Of a stretch of DNA of 64,000 nucleotides, positions 11,850 through 23,906 are shown piece by piece. The DNA comes from Wolfiporia cocos (taxonomy: Eukaryota > Basidiomycota > Agaricomycetes > Polyporales > Phaeolaceae). The position numbers and the translations under genes are program-made. How positions within the stretch are numbered: the stretch's first letter is position 1; each line of letters starts with the position of its first letter. A model generated the notes under the pieces. The model was not told the origin of the DNA. It did not search any database and saw nothing but the letters and a program-made list of their open reading frames with translations. The stretch covers positions 1,116,001 to 1,180,000 of the forward strand of contig JACCLO010000001.1 in assembly GCA_029448655.1 (NCBI GenBank), read 5' to 3'.

Positions 11850-12420
11850 TGTATCTACAGACGGAAGTTATCAGAGACAAGTGTTGGGCATGCATATACT
11901 CACTGAATCTTGTTTCATTTGCTGTGTTCTGCATGAAGCAACTAATCTTCTCTATGATCACCTCACCAGAGCCATGCATACCTTGGGAGATGGTGGAAAT
12001 ATGAGGTAGAGATAAGAAAAAGAGACGGACGACTCGAGACAGGACAGTACTTGTACTATGACGCAACTGAATGACCAGCTCATGTGAGTGCTTGGGCTCG
12101 CTGCTTGCAACGAAGTCGAAGTCCAGGTTGCTGCCCACAAGACACTTTTTGACTTGACATCGACTTGCAGTTTTGCGACTGGACGTCTGCTCGAAAAATT
12201 CTCAATCGTGACTTCTATTAATCAAGGATATGTTGAGTACATTAACTAGTATGTATGAGTACGACAAAAGTCTTGGCATCGGTGATCTGACTCTTGGCAT
12301 TTAGCTTTCAATAGCTTCTGGTATAAATGGTTATCTCAATATTTTTTTTGATATTTACTGATACACTAAGGATATGACGGCTTTTCACTGGGCCTCAGTG
12401 CTCAGTCCCAGTGAAAGTAC
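11850..12420. repeat. Local duplicated segment B, copy 1
   Basis: This segment is a diverged direct copy of 14350-14925. Shared landmarks are ctacagacggaagttatc, gcatgcatatactcactga, gacggacgactcgagacag and cttggcatcggt, in the same order. Copy 2 lies at the 5' side of the truncated RING gene, so copy 1 probably came with a tandem duplication of that locus. Short minus-strand frames upstream (11680-11850) are leucine-rich but have no intact motif. Confidence 0.6.
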
Positions 12421-12800
12421 CTCATACCAGAATCTATCAATAGTTAACGGGTATGATAGGGGTTAAAATTGGACGGTAGAATAGCATGCGCTATCTTTTA
12501 CGCGCCCGGTAACATAGTAGTAGCTACTGTAAGATGCCGAAAGCTATGAAGGTAGTATTAGGCATGTAGGACGGATACCCAAAAATTTAAAAATTATATC
12601 CCCGTCTACTGGAAGCTAGAGAAAAATACTCGGGGCCCTGGGTTGAGTGCCAAAAGCTACTAGAATATACTCATTGCCAGTGGCCTTTACTCCCAAATCA
12701 AGCAGAACGTACAAATTCATATCATTGTCCATTTTATAAGCTGCCGCAAACTACAGAAAGCTACTAGAACATATCCTCGGCCTTTTGACGTAGGTTTTGC
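12400..12800. repeat. Local duplicated segment A, copy 2
   Basis: This is the diverged partner of 11183-11560, starting with the same ctcagtcccagtgaaagtac. It sits directly beyond the point where the RING-family gene loses its downstream sequence, so the break in that gene coincides with this repeat. Confidence 0.5.
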
Positions 12801-12810
12801 GTCATACTAC

Positions 12811-14173
12811 TCAAATCCTCCCGCAGCGCAGCAACTCGGCGAGCTCCCTGAATATCCGAAATCAGACATGTTGCACTGTCAGACAATCTGTGAACATACC
12901 AAAGAGCTTCATACGAATCTAAGCTGTCCGAGCCCGTCACCATGTGGTGATTAGGTGGGTAATAGCCTGTAGAAAGTTAATAGTGATATCTCAAGATGCT
13001 GAGATTTCGCATACCTCCAATGACATAAATGAGGAACGTCCTGGCTCCATTTGCATCAGTCGATTGTCTATTGTGCGAGCCGCTTCTCCGTCCAGGAAGC
13101 AGCGGCCTCAGAGTATCTGCAGCACGTGAATGCCACGAGCGACCACGCGAGGGGATGTCCATGGGGGCAGTGCTGCTCTGGTTCCGCCAATTCTCAGCGG
13201 AACCCAAGCTACTTTCTGTAGAGCGCACATCGTCCGATGGCTGCATATGATCTGCGGCGCCGTCAGCATGATTGTGCGTGCGGCCCATATCGATAGACTG
13301 CAGACCGACAACGATCACGGGCACCACGACGTTCGCGTTCGGGTGTGTCGCAGCGGGCGACGGCGCTTGAGGCTCGCTGGGCTCCGCAGCTTCGGCGGGT
13401 GTGTCGAGCGGAGTGGTGGTAGTGGAGGAAGGGGGGTGCGAGTCAGAAGTGGCGCTTCCGGCAGCCTCAGGCGAGGCAGGGGAAGTAGCGTCTACGGAAG
13501 CGCAATGAGAGACAGTAGCACTCGTGGTAGCCGCATGGCCCTGCGTCTGCAAAGCGGGGATAGGCTGGAAGCGATACAGATACAATCGCCAGAGGTTGAC
13601 TCCAGGAGCCCTGCGACCGCTATCCGGGACGTATCAGTGGTCGAAAAAGGACCCAGGGATCGGTGTGGGCGAGCGGGGAGAGTGCGGCGTATCGGTGCCG
13701 TTCGTGTACATCGTGCTCATCGTCCATGTCCTCGTCGTCATCCGCATCATACTCGTCTTCTGAGTCGGAGCCGTCTTCTAACGGAGGGGGATTGTTCTCA
13801 TCAGGGTCCTCACTTTCTGGCACAGGGTATTCAGACTGATTGACCGGTGTCCCCGAGCGCATGCTTGAGGGACCAGCCACAGGCGCTAGATCCTGCTGAG
13901 CCGGAGTAGTTGAACTAGACGAGTGAGACGAGTGAACACTATCCCGCTGTCGGCGTTCTGCAGCACCATCCTCTGACAAAGCAATCCTGAGGTCGTTCCG
14001 TAGGTTCAGCAGGAAGTGCTCAAAGCTGTCCTCAGCCGGAGCAGGGCGATCTGCAGAATTGGCGGTAACGGTCTGGGAAATTGTGTTGCCACCAGAACCA
14101 GCTTCACCACTTGGTCCGGTGCGATCAGACGATGTCCCAGTGGGTACGCTGTTGTTGTGTATGCACGTCCCAA
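12811..14173 (-). pseudogene. Truncated RING-family protein gene
   Basis: On the minus strand a long exon (about 14173 to 13015) encodes EDSFEHFLLNLRNDLRIAL, acidic and Ser/Pro-rich linkers, and VNLWRLYLYRFQPIPAL, ending in TFLIYVIGG. Two introns follow with clean GT-AG borders (13014-12967 and 12899-12848), giving YYPPNHHMVTGSDSLDSYEA and then LWELAELL before an early TGA at 12813-12811. These blocks recall a conserved basidiomycete protein that carries a C-terminal RING finger; here the RING part is missing. A frame change near 13615 and no clear first exon add to the damage. Family recognition is from memory and moderate; truncation is clear relative to that family. Confidence 0.6.
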
Positions 14174-14349
14174 CTGACTAAACAAGATATTAACATCGCA
14201 AGCAGCGTCAGTGAGCAATCTGCAGGCACAGTGGGATTTTTGCACATAGCTACACTATCTTCACAGCGCGTGACCAGGACATGCTGCACATTGTCCACTT
14301 CGACTAGCTGAACCACTGAGATGGCGGCGGCGCTGCTCTTGCTGTAGTT

Positions 14350-14925
14350 GCACCTACAGACGGAAGTTATCGAATACAGTTGCTGTGCATGCATATACTC
14401 ACTCAATCTTGTTCAAAAGCTGTCATTTGCTGTGATCTGTGATGAAGCGACCAATTACCTCTATGGCCACCTTACCAGAACAACAAAGACGGGGAGATAG
14501 TGGAGGTATGCGGTAGAGGTAAGAGAAAAAGATGGACGACTCGAGACAGGACAAGTGCTTGCCCTATGACGCAATATTAGCTCACGTGGGCGCTTGGACT
14601 TGCATTGAACCAATTGCAAGTCCACTACGTGTTCGACCGAATTGAAACGCGGCTCTTCAACTTCACAGGCGCCCGAAACAAGCTCAAGTTCAACGTCTCG
14701 ATGAAAATATGTTGAAGACATGAATTAGTATGGACGGGTATGACGAAAGTCTTGGCATCGGTCATCGGACCGCTCATACTCTTGGCATTTAGCTTTCGGT
14801 ATCATTGGGGTCGAAACGGGTATCTCAATGGTATATTTATATATTTTCTGGTATTTACAGGTATCCCAAGGATATGCGGGACTTTCACTGGGGCTCAGTG
14901 CTCAGCTTTCACTCACTCACTCTGA
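14350..14925. repeat. Local duplicated segment B, copy 2
   Basis: Partner of 11850-12420, lying just upstream of the long exon of the minus-strand RING-family remnant, where its promoter or first exon would be. Sequence from 14926 to 15342 holds no gene that I can support. Confidence 0.6.
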
Positions 14926-15342
14926 CATCGGGCATATACAATACACATGTGTCCTGCCGAGAAACTATAAACGATAATCAAGAGCGCGAGCTCGAGAAGG
15001 GAATCCAGGGCTGAGTCCGGGCGGCACGACTACGGCTACAGACTACCGAGTCTGCATAGCCAGCCAGTTATCTCTTGTGATGTAGACGTGAAGGAAGCGC
15101 AGCATCCATCCATCTCGGGACCGGGCGCACGTGTAGCGGGAAAATTAGCGGGAGGGGAAGACGATGCAGATGCAGCAACGGATGAGTAGTAGAGTCAAAG
15201 CGAGGGAGGGACGGATCAAGACAGTCCTACACATTAGTACACCGAGCGCAGCGGCGCTCCTACGAAAGCACAGCATATTTCGCCACCCGCCCATCCACAG
15301 CAGGTGTCGAGATGGGCGGTCAGGTCGGCGGGCGACCCCATC

Positions 15343-18015
15343 TCATCGTATGCGCCCCGGGAGCTCGCGCGAGACGAACTGCCAGATGTAGTGCGTCCAG
15401 CCCTCGAGCACGCCCGCGCCCGTCATGATGTGCAAGCAATCGCTCGCGACATGCTGCGACGCACCATATCAGCACAGCCCAGACTATCAAGCAAAACACC
15501 ATGAACGTACCGCATCCGGGCGGAGGAGTGCAGGCCGGTCGATCGGGAGGAAGTGGATGTCCGGGAAGCGCAGCGACGCGAGCACGCTCTGCACCTTCCT
15601 CGTCAGCACACCGCACCACGGGTACCCACACCAGCGCCAGCGGCTCACCTCAAACACGCCGTTCATCTCCCCGATGTTCGCCCAGTTGTACCAGTTCCAC
15701 CGGTACGGCTTCCACGCCGTCCACGGCTCGCGCTCGTCATGGCAGTCCTCGTGTCCGGGGAGGTACGCCCGCACGACGACGCGCTTCTCCGCGCCGCCGT
15801 CGCGCGCCCACCAGCTCTTCCGCCGCTCGCCCTCGCGGTGCTCGTCCAGCATCCGCTGCACGCGCGCCGCCCACGCCTCCATCGCGCGCCCAAAGAACCC
15901 AATCACGTTCTCGATCCCGTTCGCGGGCAGGGACGCGTCCGCGAGCCCGGAGAAGAGCGTCGTCGTCCAGTGCCCGCCCGTGCTGATGACGAGCGTCCCG
16001 TACCGCAGCGGCGCGGGCGCGAGGAGCAGCTCGCGCACGTAGAACGCCGGCGAGAGCGACCAGAACATCTCCTCGCTGAACAGCGGCGGCAGCTCGCCTG
16101 CGGACGCGGCGGTGCCCGAGACGCCGCTCGCGTCCTCCGCGGCGCCGCTCGCCGTGTACCGCTCCGCGTGCAGCGCCTCGAGCTCCTCCTTGTCCAGTAG
16201 AAGGTCCACCCGGCGGAAGGTCACGAGCGGCGTGTCCGCGATGCTGAACCCGCGCGGGAGGCTCAGCGCGGGGAGCAGCGGCGAGGACGGGTCGAGGTAC
16301 AGGTGCTGCGGCCAGGCGCGGTCGAAGTAGGGGTTTTCGGTGTAGTTGGGCGTCGCGCGCACGTGTGGGTAGAGCAGGCATGAGAGCGAGAAGAAGTGGT
16401 TTTCTGTGACGGAGTCTGTGAAGCGGGGCGCAAGTCAGCGGCTGGACACATGTGCATTGGAGGCGTGGAATGGACAAGACGACGTGATCAACCGGAACGA
16501 TCGTTAGGGCGACAATATGCCAATTGCTGCGCTCTGTGGGACGCCTCGTCGCGGATGTGTCAGCTTGCCACTGAATACATTCTATCATGCAAGCCGCAAC
16601 ATCTGTGGCTTCCCAAGGAGGCTGCCGCGAAACGCGAGCACTGCACGCCGCTACGAACTTATGCATTTCGCAGGCAATGTCCCGCGTGCGTTTAGCTAAA
16701 GGGCGCGATTCCGCGAACGCGCGCGCGACGGGAATTCAACATCGTCACCAAAGACAATGTGTGGTGTGATTGTAATCACTTCCAGGGCTCCGCGTGCAGT
16801 GGATTCGTCGAATGGACAAGACGAAAACGAATGGGTCATCGGGGAGGATTGCTAGGGCGACGATATGCCAATTGCTGCGCTCTGCAGGACACCCAGTTGG
16901 CAGTGCAGGAATCATATCCTCCACTACGCATTGGAAGACACCCGTTTGGCTGAGGCCGGATGCGCTCGCAAGCACACGCAGCGTCTTCACTGCGCGCACC
17001 ACAAGTCACCAGCACATAGTGTGAAGTCTCCAAGCTCCGGGCACGCCTCGCGGGCATGTCAGAACTCTCTTCGAGTATGGAAGCCGTAGCATCGGCGGCT
17101 TGCCAAGGGGGCTGCCGCGAAACGCGAGCATTGCACGTCGCCACGGAATTGGCGCACTCCGCGTGCAACGCCTCGCGTGCGTCCAGCCAAAAGGCGCGAT
17201 TCAGAGAACACACTTTGCGCGCAACTGAGAAGGCGAGCTCACCGCCACAGACCATGCACGGTGCGATAGCGATTACTTCCAGCGCGTCGTGCCCGGTGCG
17301 AGACAGCGCGCCACCGCGGGCGGCCGGCTTCCAAACTGGGACGCGTCCGGCGCAACGCGCCTAGACTCGGTCGAGGCCAGAAGCGATCGCCAGCGTGCGC
17401 AGCAGTGATCGGGGCAACTTACCAGACCGCTGGGCCCGGGGCAGCAGCGGGGTGTATGCGACGGGCAGGCAGCGGCGAGCAGGCAGCGGCGAGCGATGGA
17501 TGACACAGAACACGACTCGGACGCTCACCTCCAATGAGCAGCCACCCACCGCCCTCCACGAGGTCCTTGACGAGCGCGGCGGCGCTGAACGGGCGGAGGT
17601 CGCAGTCCTCGGCGGGCATCCACTCCCAGCTGGTGACGCCGGGGAAGCGGTCCCAGAGGCTCTCCTTGTCGGCGGCGAGGTGCCACCAGAACTCGCGCGA
17701 GCTCGCGCAGCCGTCGAAGCCCGCGAACGCGAGCGCGTCCTCCGGGGCGTGCATGCGGAGGTCCGCGCGCGCGGTGGACACGGGCACGGTCGCGCGGGGC
17801 ACCCACGAGCCGTTCGCGTACGCGCGCGGCGGGCAGGACGCGCGCACGCGGGGCTGGGGCGCGAGGGCGGCGAGCGCGCGCAGCGGGTGCGAGAGGAGGG
17901 GCGTGGTGTAGAGCACGTACGCGGCGAGGGCGAGGGCGGCGAGGGCGGCGAGCTGGAGGGTGCGCGCGGCGGAGGAGCGCGGGCCGATGCCGAGCAGACT
18001 GAAGGCCTTGCTCAT
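15343..18015 (-). CDS. PC-esterase / Cas1-like Golgi O-acetyltransferase-type protein
   Basis: The gene has three exons, 18015-17529, 16415-15511 and 15453-15343, with GT-AG introns; the spliced length is 1503 bases, 500 residues plus stop. Residues 15-40 form one hydrophobic segment, suggesting a type II Golgi membrane protein. The catalytic GDS motif of the GDSL/PC-esterase fold (LLIGDSVTENHFFSLSCLL) is assembled across the first splice junction. The Asp-His pair is in ASDCLHIMTGAGVLEGW near the C terminus, and between them are STGGHWTTTLF and AYLPGHEDCHD, typical of this fungal family. Relatives include the Cryptococcus capsule O-acetylation protein Cas1 and plant TBL proteins, so a role in O-acetylating cell-wall glycans is likely but inferred. 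It is very GC-rich, unlike its neighbours, and looks intact. Confidence 0.85.
16416..17528 (-). repeat. 1.1-kb first intron built from internal repeats
   Basis: The first intron of the PC-esterase gene is about twenty times the usual length for this group. It contains internal near-repeats: gatatgccaattgctgcgct at about 16514 (one base different) and 16862, gaggctgccgcgaaacgcga at about 16617 with its partner near 17111, and a matching gcgcgatt block near 16706 and 17198. The donor GTGAGC and acceptor CACAG fit, and splicing at them restores the GDS motif, so the long intron is well supported. Confidence 0.75.
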
Positions 18016-21000
18016 CGTTGAGCGGCGGTGGTGGGTGTGCTGAAGCAGAGGCGTTTGGGAGGCGCGGGCATGCTGGCGGGCGTATATTCTTGCACGAGAA
18101 GGGGCTTGGCATCGGACGCTGCGCAGTTGTGTCGCGGTGCGACCGCTCCACACTGACGTTCGGGGGTGCATCCGTCCGGCGCTTCGAGCCTTCCCCGCAG
18201 CAGGGCCGCCGCGCGCCGCGTCGTGCTCGCTGTGCGCTGCGTCGTCCACGTCCTGTCGCTGCTGCCCCTGTGCGTCCGCTCTGTGCCCCGGGTGCTGCTT
18301 GCTCCTCGGGACATGTTTCACCCGCGCTGGCTCTGTTGATCGCCCCTCGAGGCCGCTTTCGTTAGCGCGTGCGCCTCCCATCTGCGTCGTACCACGCGCG
18401 TCCGAGTAAAGTCCGACTCGCTCCCGGCGCGTTCTCGTCCGTTGTGTCTCTTCTCAGCCATCTCGACACTTGGAACTGCCCTTCTGCTTCGCAAACCGCG
18501 CCCTGCCAAGGCTGGCTCACCACTCTCTCATGCTTCTACGTCTGGCCTCCCTGTCTCCCCCGCTCTCTAGGAAGGAGCCGCGTACCGCTCGCCCGTCGTC
18601 GCCGCTGCTGCTCTGCTTCACAATGCACAACTTCCTACTCTCGTCTTTTTGCGGCTTGCTACGGACACCTTGTCCACATTGCTTCTTTCTACCGTCTCTC
18701 TGCTTCACATTCTGGGCATCGCTCGTGCTAGCGCATTAGTGTTTGCCTCCAGGTCTCTCGAACATACCGGCAGCAGTAGGCTCGTAAACCGACCATTGCC
18801 CCCGAACGTCATGCTACCTTACTGCCACCAGCTAGCTTTCCCTATAGCCGCCAAAGTATCGCCCCGAGTATAGCTTGCAAACGCGCGCGTGAGTCTCACA
18901 CTGGCGGGGTCGTATAATGGCAGCGCACAGTAGCATAACTGCGGTTATGGTAATTACCTGATCAGTTGTACCCAGCGAGCCTTCGAGCTGCGTGCAGGAC
19001 ACTCACCGAGGAGCTTCCCTTTGCTCAAGCGCTTACAGACGTGAATTCATCACAGTGACCGCGCGGTCGATGGCTAGGCGTCTGCCACTCATGGTCATCT
19101 GCTGCTTAGTTCTCGCTCCTGTGCTATTCCTTAATTGCCACAGTCTACTGTCCTCGTGCTTCGTATACTCTTGGTTGCTTTCCCTGCCGCCTGCCTGCGC
19201 GATGCGCGTCCATTACCGTCCGGGGCAGCCCCACCAACGTACGCCCCTAGCAATTCACTCATCAACCAGAGTCGCGGATTGCCTCCGAAATGCACTACCG
19301 GCTGTCTGGGGATGGACACCGTGTGTACCTGTACCGGTCGTGGGTCACCTTTCGGCATCCTGCCAAGACCGCGAATGCCCGAACTGTGACGTCTGGAGGT
19401 GAGGTGGCAAAGCCACGTACTGCCCATAGGTGCGTTGCGTTTGTCATGATATGATGCCGGTAGGCACCAAAATGCCGGTGTGTGTCAGGCACAGAACAAG
19501 CGCTAGAGGATCTATCATAATCATCGCGTTGAACTACTGGGCTCCGTTGTGGGCGTCCCTTATACGCAAGCGTACTCAGATCTGCTACTCTCTGTATGTT
19601 CACAGGAGCATAGGCTCGTTGCATCGCTTTGGGACATGACGCTGTTCTCGCACAATGCTATGCAATGCGGGTAGTACGTCCTGGTCGGCGAAGCCGAGAT
19701 CAAGAGAAGAAGCCTCTATCTTCAGGTGCGCAATCTAGTAGCTGATACTGCTCGATCTCGCAGCGCCTCGGAGCACGGCGTTGCTGTTTGACGCTCAACA
19801 AGGCTGAGCGCCGGGCGTTCCCTGGATGGGGGCAGATGGCAGTGCCCGCCGTGTTCTGACTGTTAACAGCCTCAGTTGGTCCGTCAACGGCTTTCTGACT
19901 GTGGCCGCTGCGTGCCGCATATGCGATGAAACCGCCATACATTGCCGCATCAAGTCTATGGCCAGGCTTCTATTTTCATCAATCCCCAAAACCACTTCCG
20001 CAGCTTTATACGAAGGTGTCACTGTTGTGTAGGTGGTCTAGTACCCGTCCATCAACGCGGACTGATATAACATCGCCCGTGTTCGTGGCGGCCATTGCGA
20101 GCAGCGTGGTTCGAATCGAGAATCCCCGAGACCCGGCATCACCAGCTTTCGCTGCAGGGGTTGGATAATGTCTGTGGATATTGCTGAAGAATATTCCGTT
20201 CACGATGATCACTTTGGCGAGTACACTGCGCTCGGTTACTTGCATCATGAGGCGAAGCCTATAGTGCCTGTTGACATCCTCCGAGGCGCACTCAATGCTC
20301 ATACATACGGGGCCGAAGATCCAGCATTGCTACGTAAAATTCATGAGCTACTGGCTCGCAGCAACACGCTCACAAGTCCTAAAGTCCACGAAAACAACGA
20401 TCGTAACATATGATGCTAGGGCGCGATCATGCTCTTCATCGGCATCTGAAACGTTCCTGTCAGCATCGCTGTCTCCTGACAAGTCTGACGGATCAGTATC
20501 GTCCGAAGAGCTTGGTAAGTGAAGAAAACACACATATCTTCGGCCTCACGGCTAAGCTTTGGACTCCCATGAAAATATCTCACTTTCGCGAGACATGTCC
20601 ATCAATTTGAGTGACCGGGCGACATAACGAGCTTTCATCGAGAGAAAGACCTCACTATACAGCTGATGTGCAGGCAGATGTGATCGGCTATCATCGATTA
20701 CAGTAAGTTTCCTGTCGTCGCCGTGGAGCTCACATCAGGCTCGAGTCCTACAGCGGTTGAAAATCTTGTGTTCTATTACTATGCACATGTTCCTGTCTTG
20801 ATATATTGATCTACACCATTCACGACGAACCCGATGATATTCAATTATGCGCCTCATCATTGCTTTCGGGCATTTTGTGTATCAATTTACATTCACTTTA
20901 CACGAGACAGGGATCTCCTTCTGCGTGTAGAGCGGTCAGTGTGCACTGTCTATGGCTCCTATTGTAAACATCAGCAAGGTACTACATAAATATCCTTGGA

Positions 21001-21140
21001 GCCGAAGTGTCATCAAACCTAACTGAATGCAAACCCGAGCTGAGACTTGAAGACAGGGAAGCTATACGCATAACTGGCTGAATGAATGACGAGACACAGC
21101 TACAAACAATCCCAATACACTTGCAAAGCTGGGACGCAAC
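18016..21140. other. Intergenic region without a supported gene
   Basis: This 3.1-kb stretch lies between the PC-esterase start and the F-box 3' end. The first 700 bases are GC- and pyrimidine-rich and should hold the PC-esterase promoter. Open frames at 20006-20302 (minus) and 20168-20413 (plus) overlap, have no recognisable domain and cannot both be real. An acidic Ser/Asp-rich minus frame near 20430-20520 could be a single exon of an unrecognised gene, but I could not build a model. Confidence 0.4.
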
Positions 21141-22798
21141 TTATGCATACTGAGATCCGTGACAAGCTGCAGAAAGTCCATGCTCTCGTAGCGAGGCACC
21201 CGAGTGCATCCGCCTGGCCTTGAAGGCGCCCAGCGCCTCGCGGAGCCTGCCCCACGCCCACCTGTCGGGCTTCACTCCATCTGGTTTTCGCGCTGATACC
21301 AGCGTGCGCTCAAGCACAAGCTCAGGGAACACTGTGTCGATAAAGTGTGCGACGGACATCGGGTCCTCGATGGCGCGACGCGGAAAGAACGCAACGTTGA
21401 GCGCGCGGAGCGCGTGTGGCTGGGTAGCGGGCGGTGGAGTGTAGTCTGGAACGGGAGACCGGAAATCCAAGGATGGGAGCGTGAGTATGCGGAGATGCGG
21501 ACAAAGACGGGAGAGCTCGAGGAGGACGCTGATGTGCGGGGGCTCGTCCTCTGAGTCATAGCAAATCCGGAGGGCCGTTAGGTTCGGCCATGATGCTGCC
21601 ATCTTCGTAAGGTCCGTGGATGAGATTCGGAAGGGTGTCATGGAATTGAAGGAGATGCTGTCAAGGGGAGGAAGTTCCATGAGAGGATAGATGATGTCGA
21701 TGAGTGGAACGCTTGTTGTTTTCTTGAGCATGGTACCGCATGTTACTCGACGTAAAGAGGATCGGAACTTGTGCCGCAACACAGCAAAGAAAAGGCACAG
21801 GTCCCTTTCGTCCGATTCACCATCGTAGTCGTAGATGCTGACCGAACGGAGGGCTGTGGAATTGATAGCGACAGCGAAGCGTACGATATGAGAGAGTCGC
21901 CCGGAGATATCTAGTGTCTCCAACGCATTGAAACCCTGTGGGAATGCGACGTCGGTATCGTCCTTGAGTACAAGCCTGAGTTCCAGATCTACGAGATTGA
22001 CCAATGTGGCAAGAAAGCGATACAAAGTACAATCCATGGACGTCGGATATAGACTGACTTTACGAAGATGTCGCAGCCGCACAAGAGGTAGGATGATGGA
22101 TGGGCAACATCGTGTCTGGATGGACAACTCTCGAAGATTAGGAAGGCTGGAGCTGATCGCATGTAGGTATGTGGAAAGTCCCGGGTCATGAACGGACCAT
22201 ATTTCGTCACGTAGCGAGCCGCTGGCATGGTTGATAGAAAAGCGGAGGATGGCATGGGTGAGGAACGAAAGTATGGTGAAGTCTGCTGGTGAAGTCTGGG
22301 ACCAGGCTAATTCCTGCAGATTGGGGAAGAGCGGTCCTCGGCTTAGCGAGGCAATGCATGAAAGCACCGCAGCTCTGGAGCTCCACGATTTCCCACTTGA
22401 GAAGCTGAGAACGCGAACACGCGAAGCATACATCTGGAACCGCTCCATGTCGCGCGCAGAGATGATATCTGTGAGATGCTGGAGCAGGAATGTGAGACAG
22501 CTAATCCCGAGGACAGGGTGTAGCCTACATATCTATCTCCTTCTATCTCATCATCCCTGTATGAATTCTCATCGTCTGGGTCGAAGGTGGGCGTCACAGC
22601 CTGGAATGAGGAGATCACCTTGAGTGCGGGCAGTGGATTTGTCAAGTGCCTCCAGAGGCAATCCAGCGCGATAGAAGAAACACGTCTGCAGACACGAGCA
22701 GCATTTGCTAAGGTCGTTCGATCCTGGTAAGATGTTGTAGGCTCGAAGTTTCGAAATATGGCCCAAAGGATATCATAAGACTCCAAAGCGCGATGCAT
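21141..22798 (-). CDS. F-box / leucine-rich-repeat protein
   Basis: The minus-strand gene starts at 22798 with an F-box-like N terminus (ILWAIFRNFEP, ANAARVCRRVSSIALDCLWR) typical of Skp1-Cullin-F-box substrate adaptors in basidiomycetes. The second part, in another frame from about 22530 to 21141, is a run of irregular leucine-rich repeats such as LPNLRELSIQTRC, LRHLRKVSLYP and CPHLRILTLPSLD. The two parts must be joined by a short intron or a frameshift between about 22480 and 22530; I could not choose, so integrity is uncertain. Substrate unknown. The start codon is only 20 bases from the end of a MITE (22818), so its upstream sequence has been replaced. Confidence 0.7.
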
Positions 22799-22817
22799 CG
22801 TGGGCGACGATTTGAAG

Positions 22818-23906
22818 ACTTGAGGTTAATTACCCAGCGGGTTTGCGTAGATAAGCGCCAAGTATCACGTGAATATCGACGCGTCGGGTGAGCGCCTCTG
22901 CGCGCCGACAAATGTTGAACGTTTTGAACGGCCCATCCCTATGATAATGAAACAACTGCGCCGCAGATATATCATAGGATTAAAGTATATATTGTAGCAC
23001 TGCACGTACACTGGGCGAATGCCTTGCTTGCCCACTTAGTAATTGGCGCAAAGTGGATGCTATACATTCTGACTTATATAAAAGAGTTGACAAAGCTCAA
23101 CGAGAAATTGCGCGTGCGACGCCCTAAGGGCCTGTACGGGAACGCAACCTGATATCGCTGGCCAGCGATAGCGATTGCGGTCTGATATATCGGCCGTGGG
23201 AATATCTTTGCGACGCGCGAGCGCCTGCGCGCTTGTCACGCCTTGCTCACGCTTGCTCGGCGCCTACGTCACGTCAATCGCTACCGGCTGCTCAATGCCC
23301 GACACAACCCTCTCTGAAGCGCAAACTCGTGTTCTTGCTGCACATATGGCTATATTTTGGGCCACAGCATCCCTAGTTGAGCTTCAAAATGAGGTCAACT
23401 GAGAGGAAGCTGTGTACATCCAAAGTCTGCATGGCCAGTCACAATCGGGTCACAAGGGGTCACACAGCGGTCACTGCCCGCGCTCAGTAGCGGTTCGCAT
23501 TTCCGAATGGTCTGACATTGTAAAATCGACATCGCTGGCCAGCGCTGTCGAGCGTCTGTTTTTTGGCAGGGAAATCGGTCGCCAGCGATATCAGGTTGCG
23601 TTCCCGTACAGGCCCTAACTATATGCTACTGTGCATCATCTACCAGTTGGGCCTGACCTATGCACAGCTATTTGACAGCTGCATCTAAATATGGAGCAAG
23701 GCCGGTCTGTGCACCATAATCAGTCAACCCGCTGGGTAATTAACCTCAATGATATATCTGCGGCGCAGTTGTTTCATTATCATAGGGATGGGCCATTCAA
23801 AACGTTCAACATTTGTCGGCGCGCAGAGGCGCTCACCCGACGTGTCAATATTCACGTGATACTTGGCGCTTATCTACGCAAACCCGCTGGGTAATTAACC
23901 TCATGT
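22818..23906. mobile_element. MULE-type MITE with about 155-bp TIRs
   Basis: The two ends are nearly perfect inverted repeats about 155-160 bases long, the outer sequence reading acttgaggttaattaccc on the left and acatgaggttaattaccc on the complement of the right. The element is bordered by a 10-bp duplication, cgatttgaag (22808-22817 and 23907-23916). Long TIRs with 9-11-bp duplications are typical of Mutator-like elements. It has no transposase and contains a second MITE. Confidence 0.8.
23128..23615. mobile_element. PIF/Harbinger-type MITE nested in the MULE MITE
   Basis: The ends are GGGCCTGTACGGGAACGCAA and its reverse complement, continuing inverted for about 35 bases (through acctgatatcgctgg). 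TAA lies on both sides (23125-23127 and 23616-23618), the 3-bp duplication of PIF/Harbinger elements, and GGGCCTGT is a common terminus of that group. The 488-bp element has no gene. Confidence 0.8.

Noticed and set aside
15501..16200. Long plus-strand open frames of 161-215 residues
   Set aside because: They are antisense shadows of the GC-rich second exon of the PC-esterase gene.
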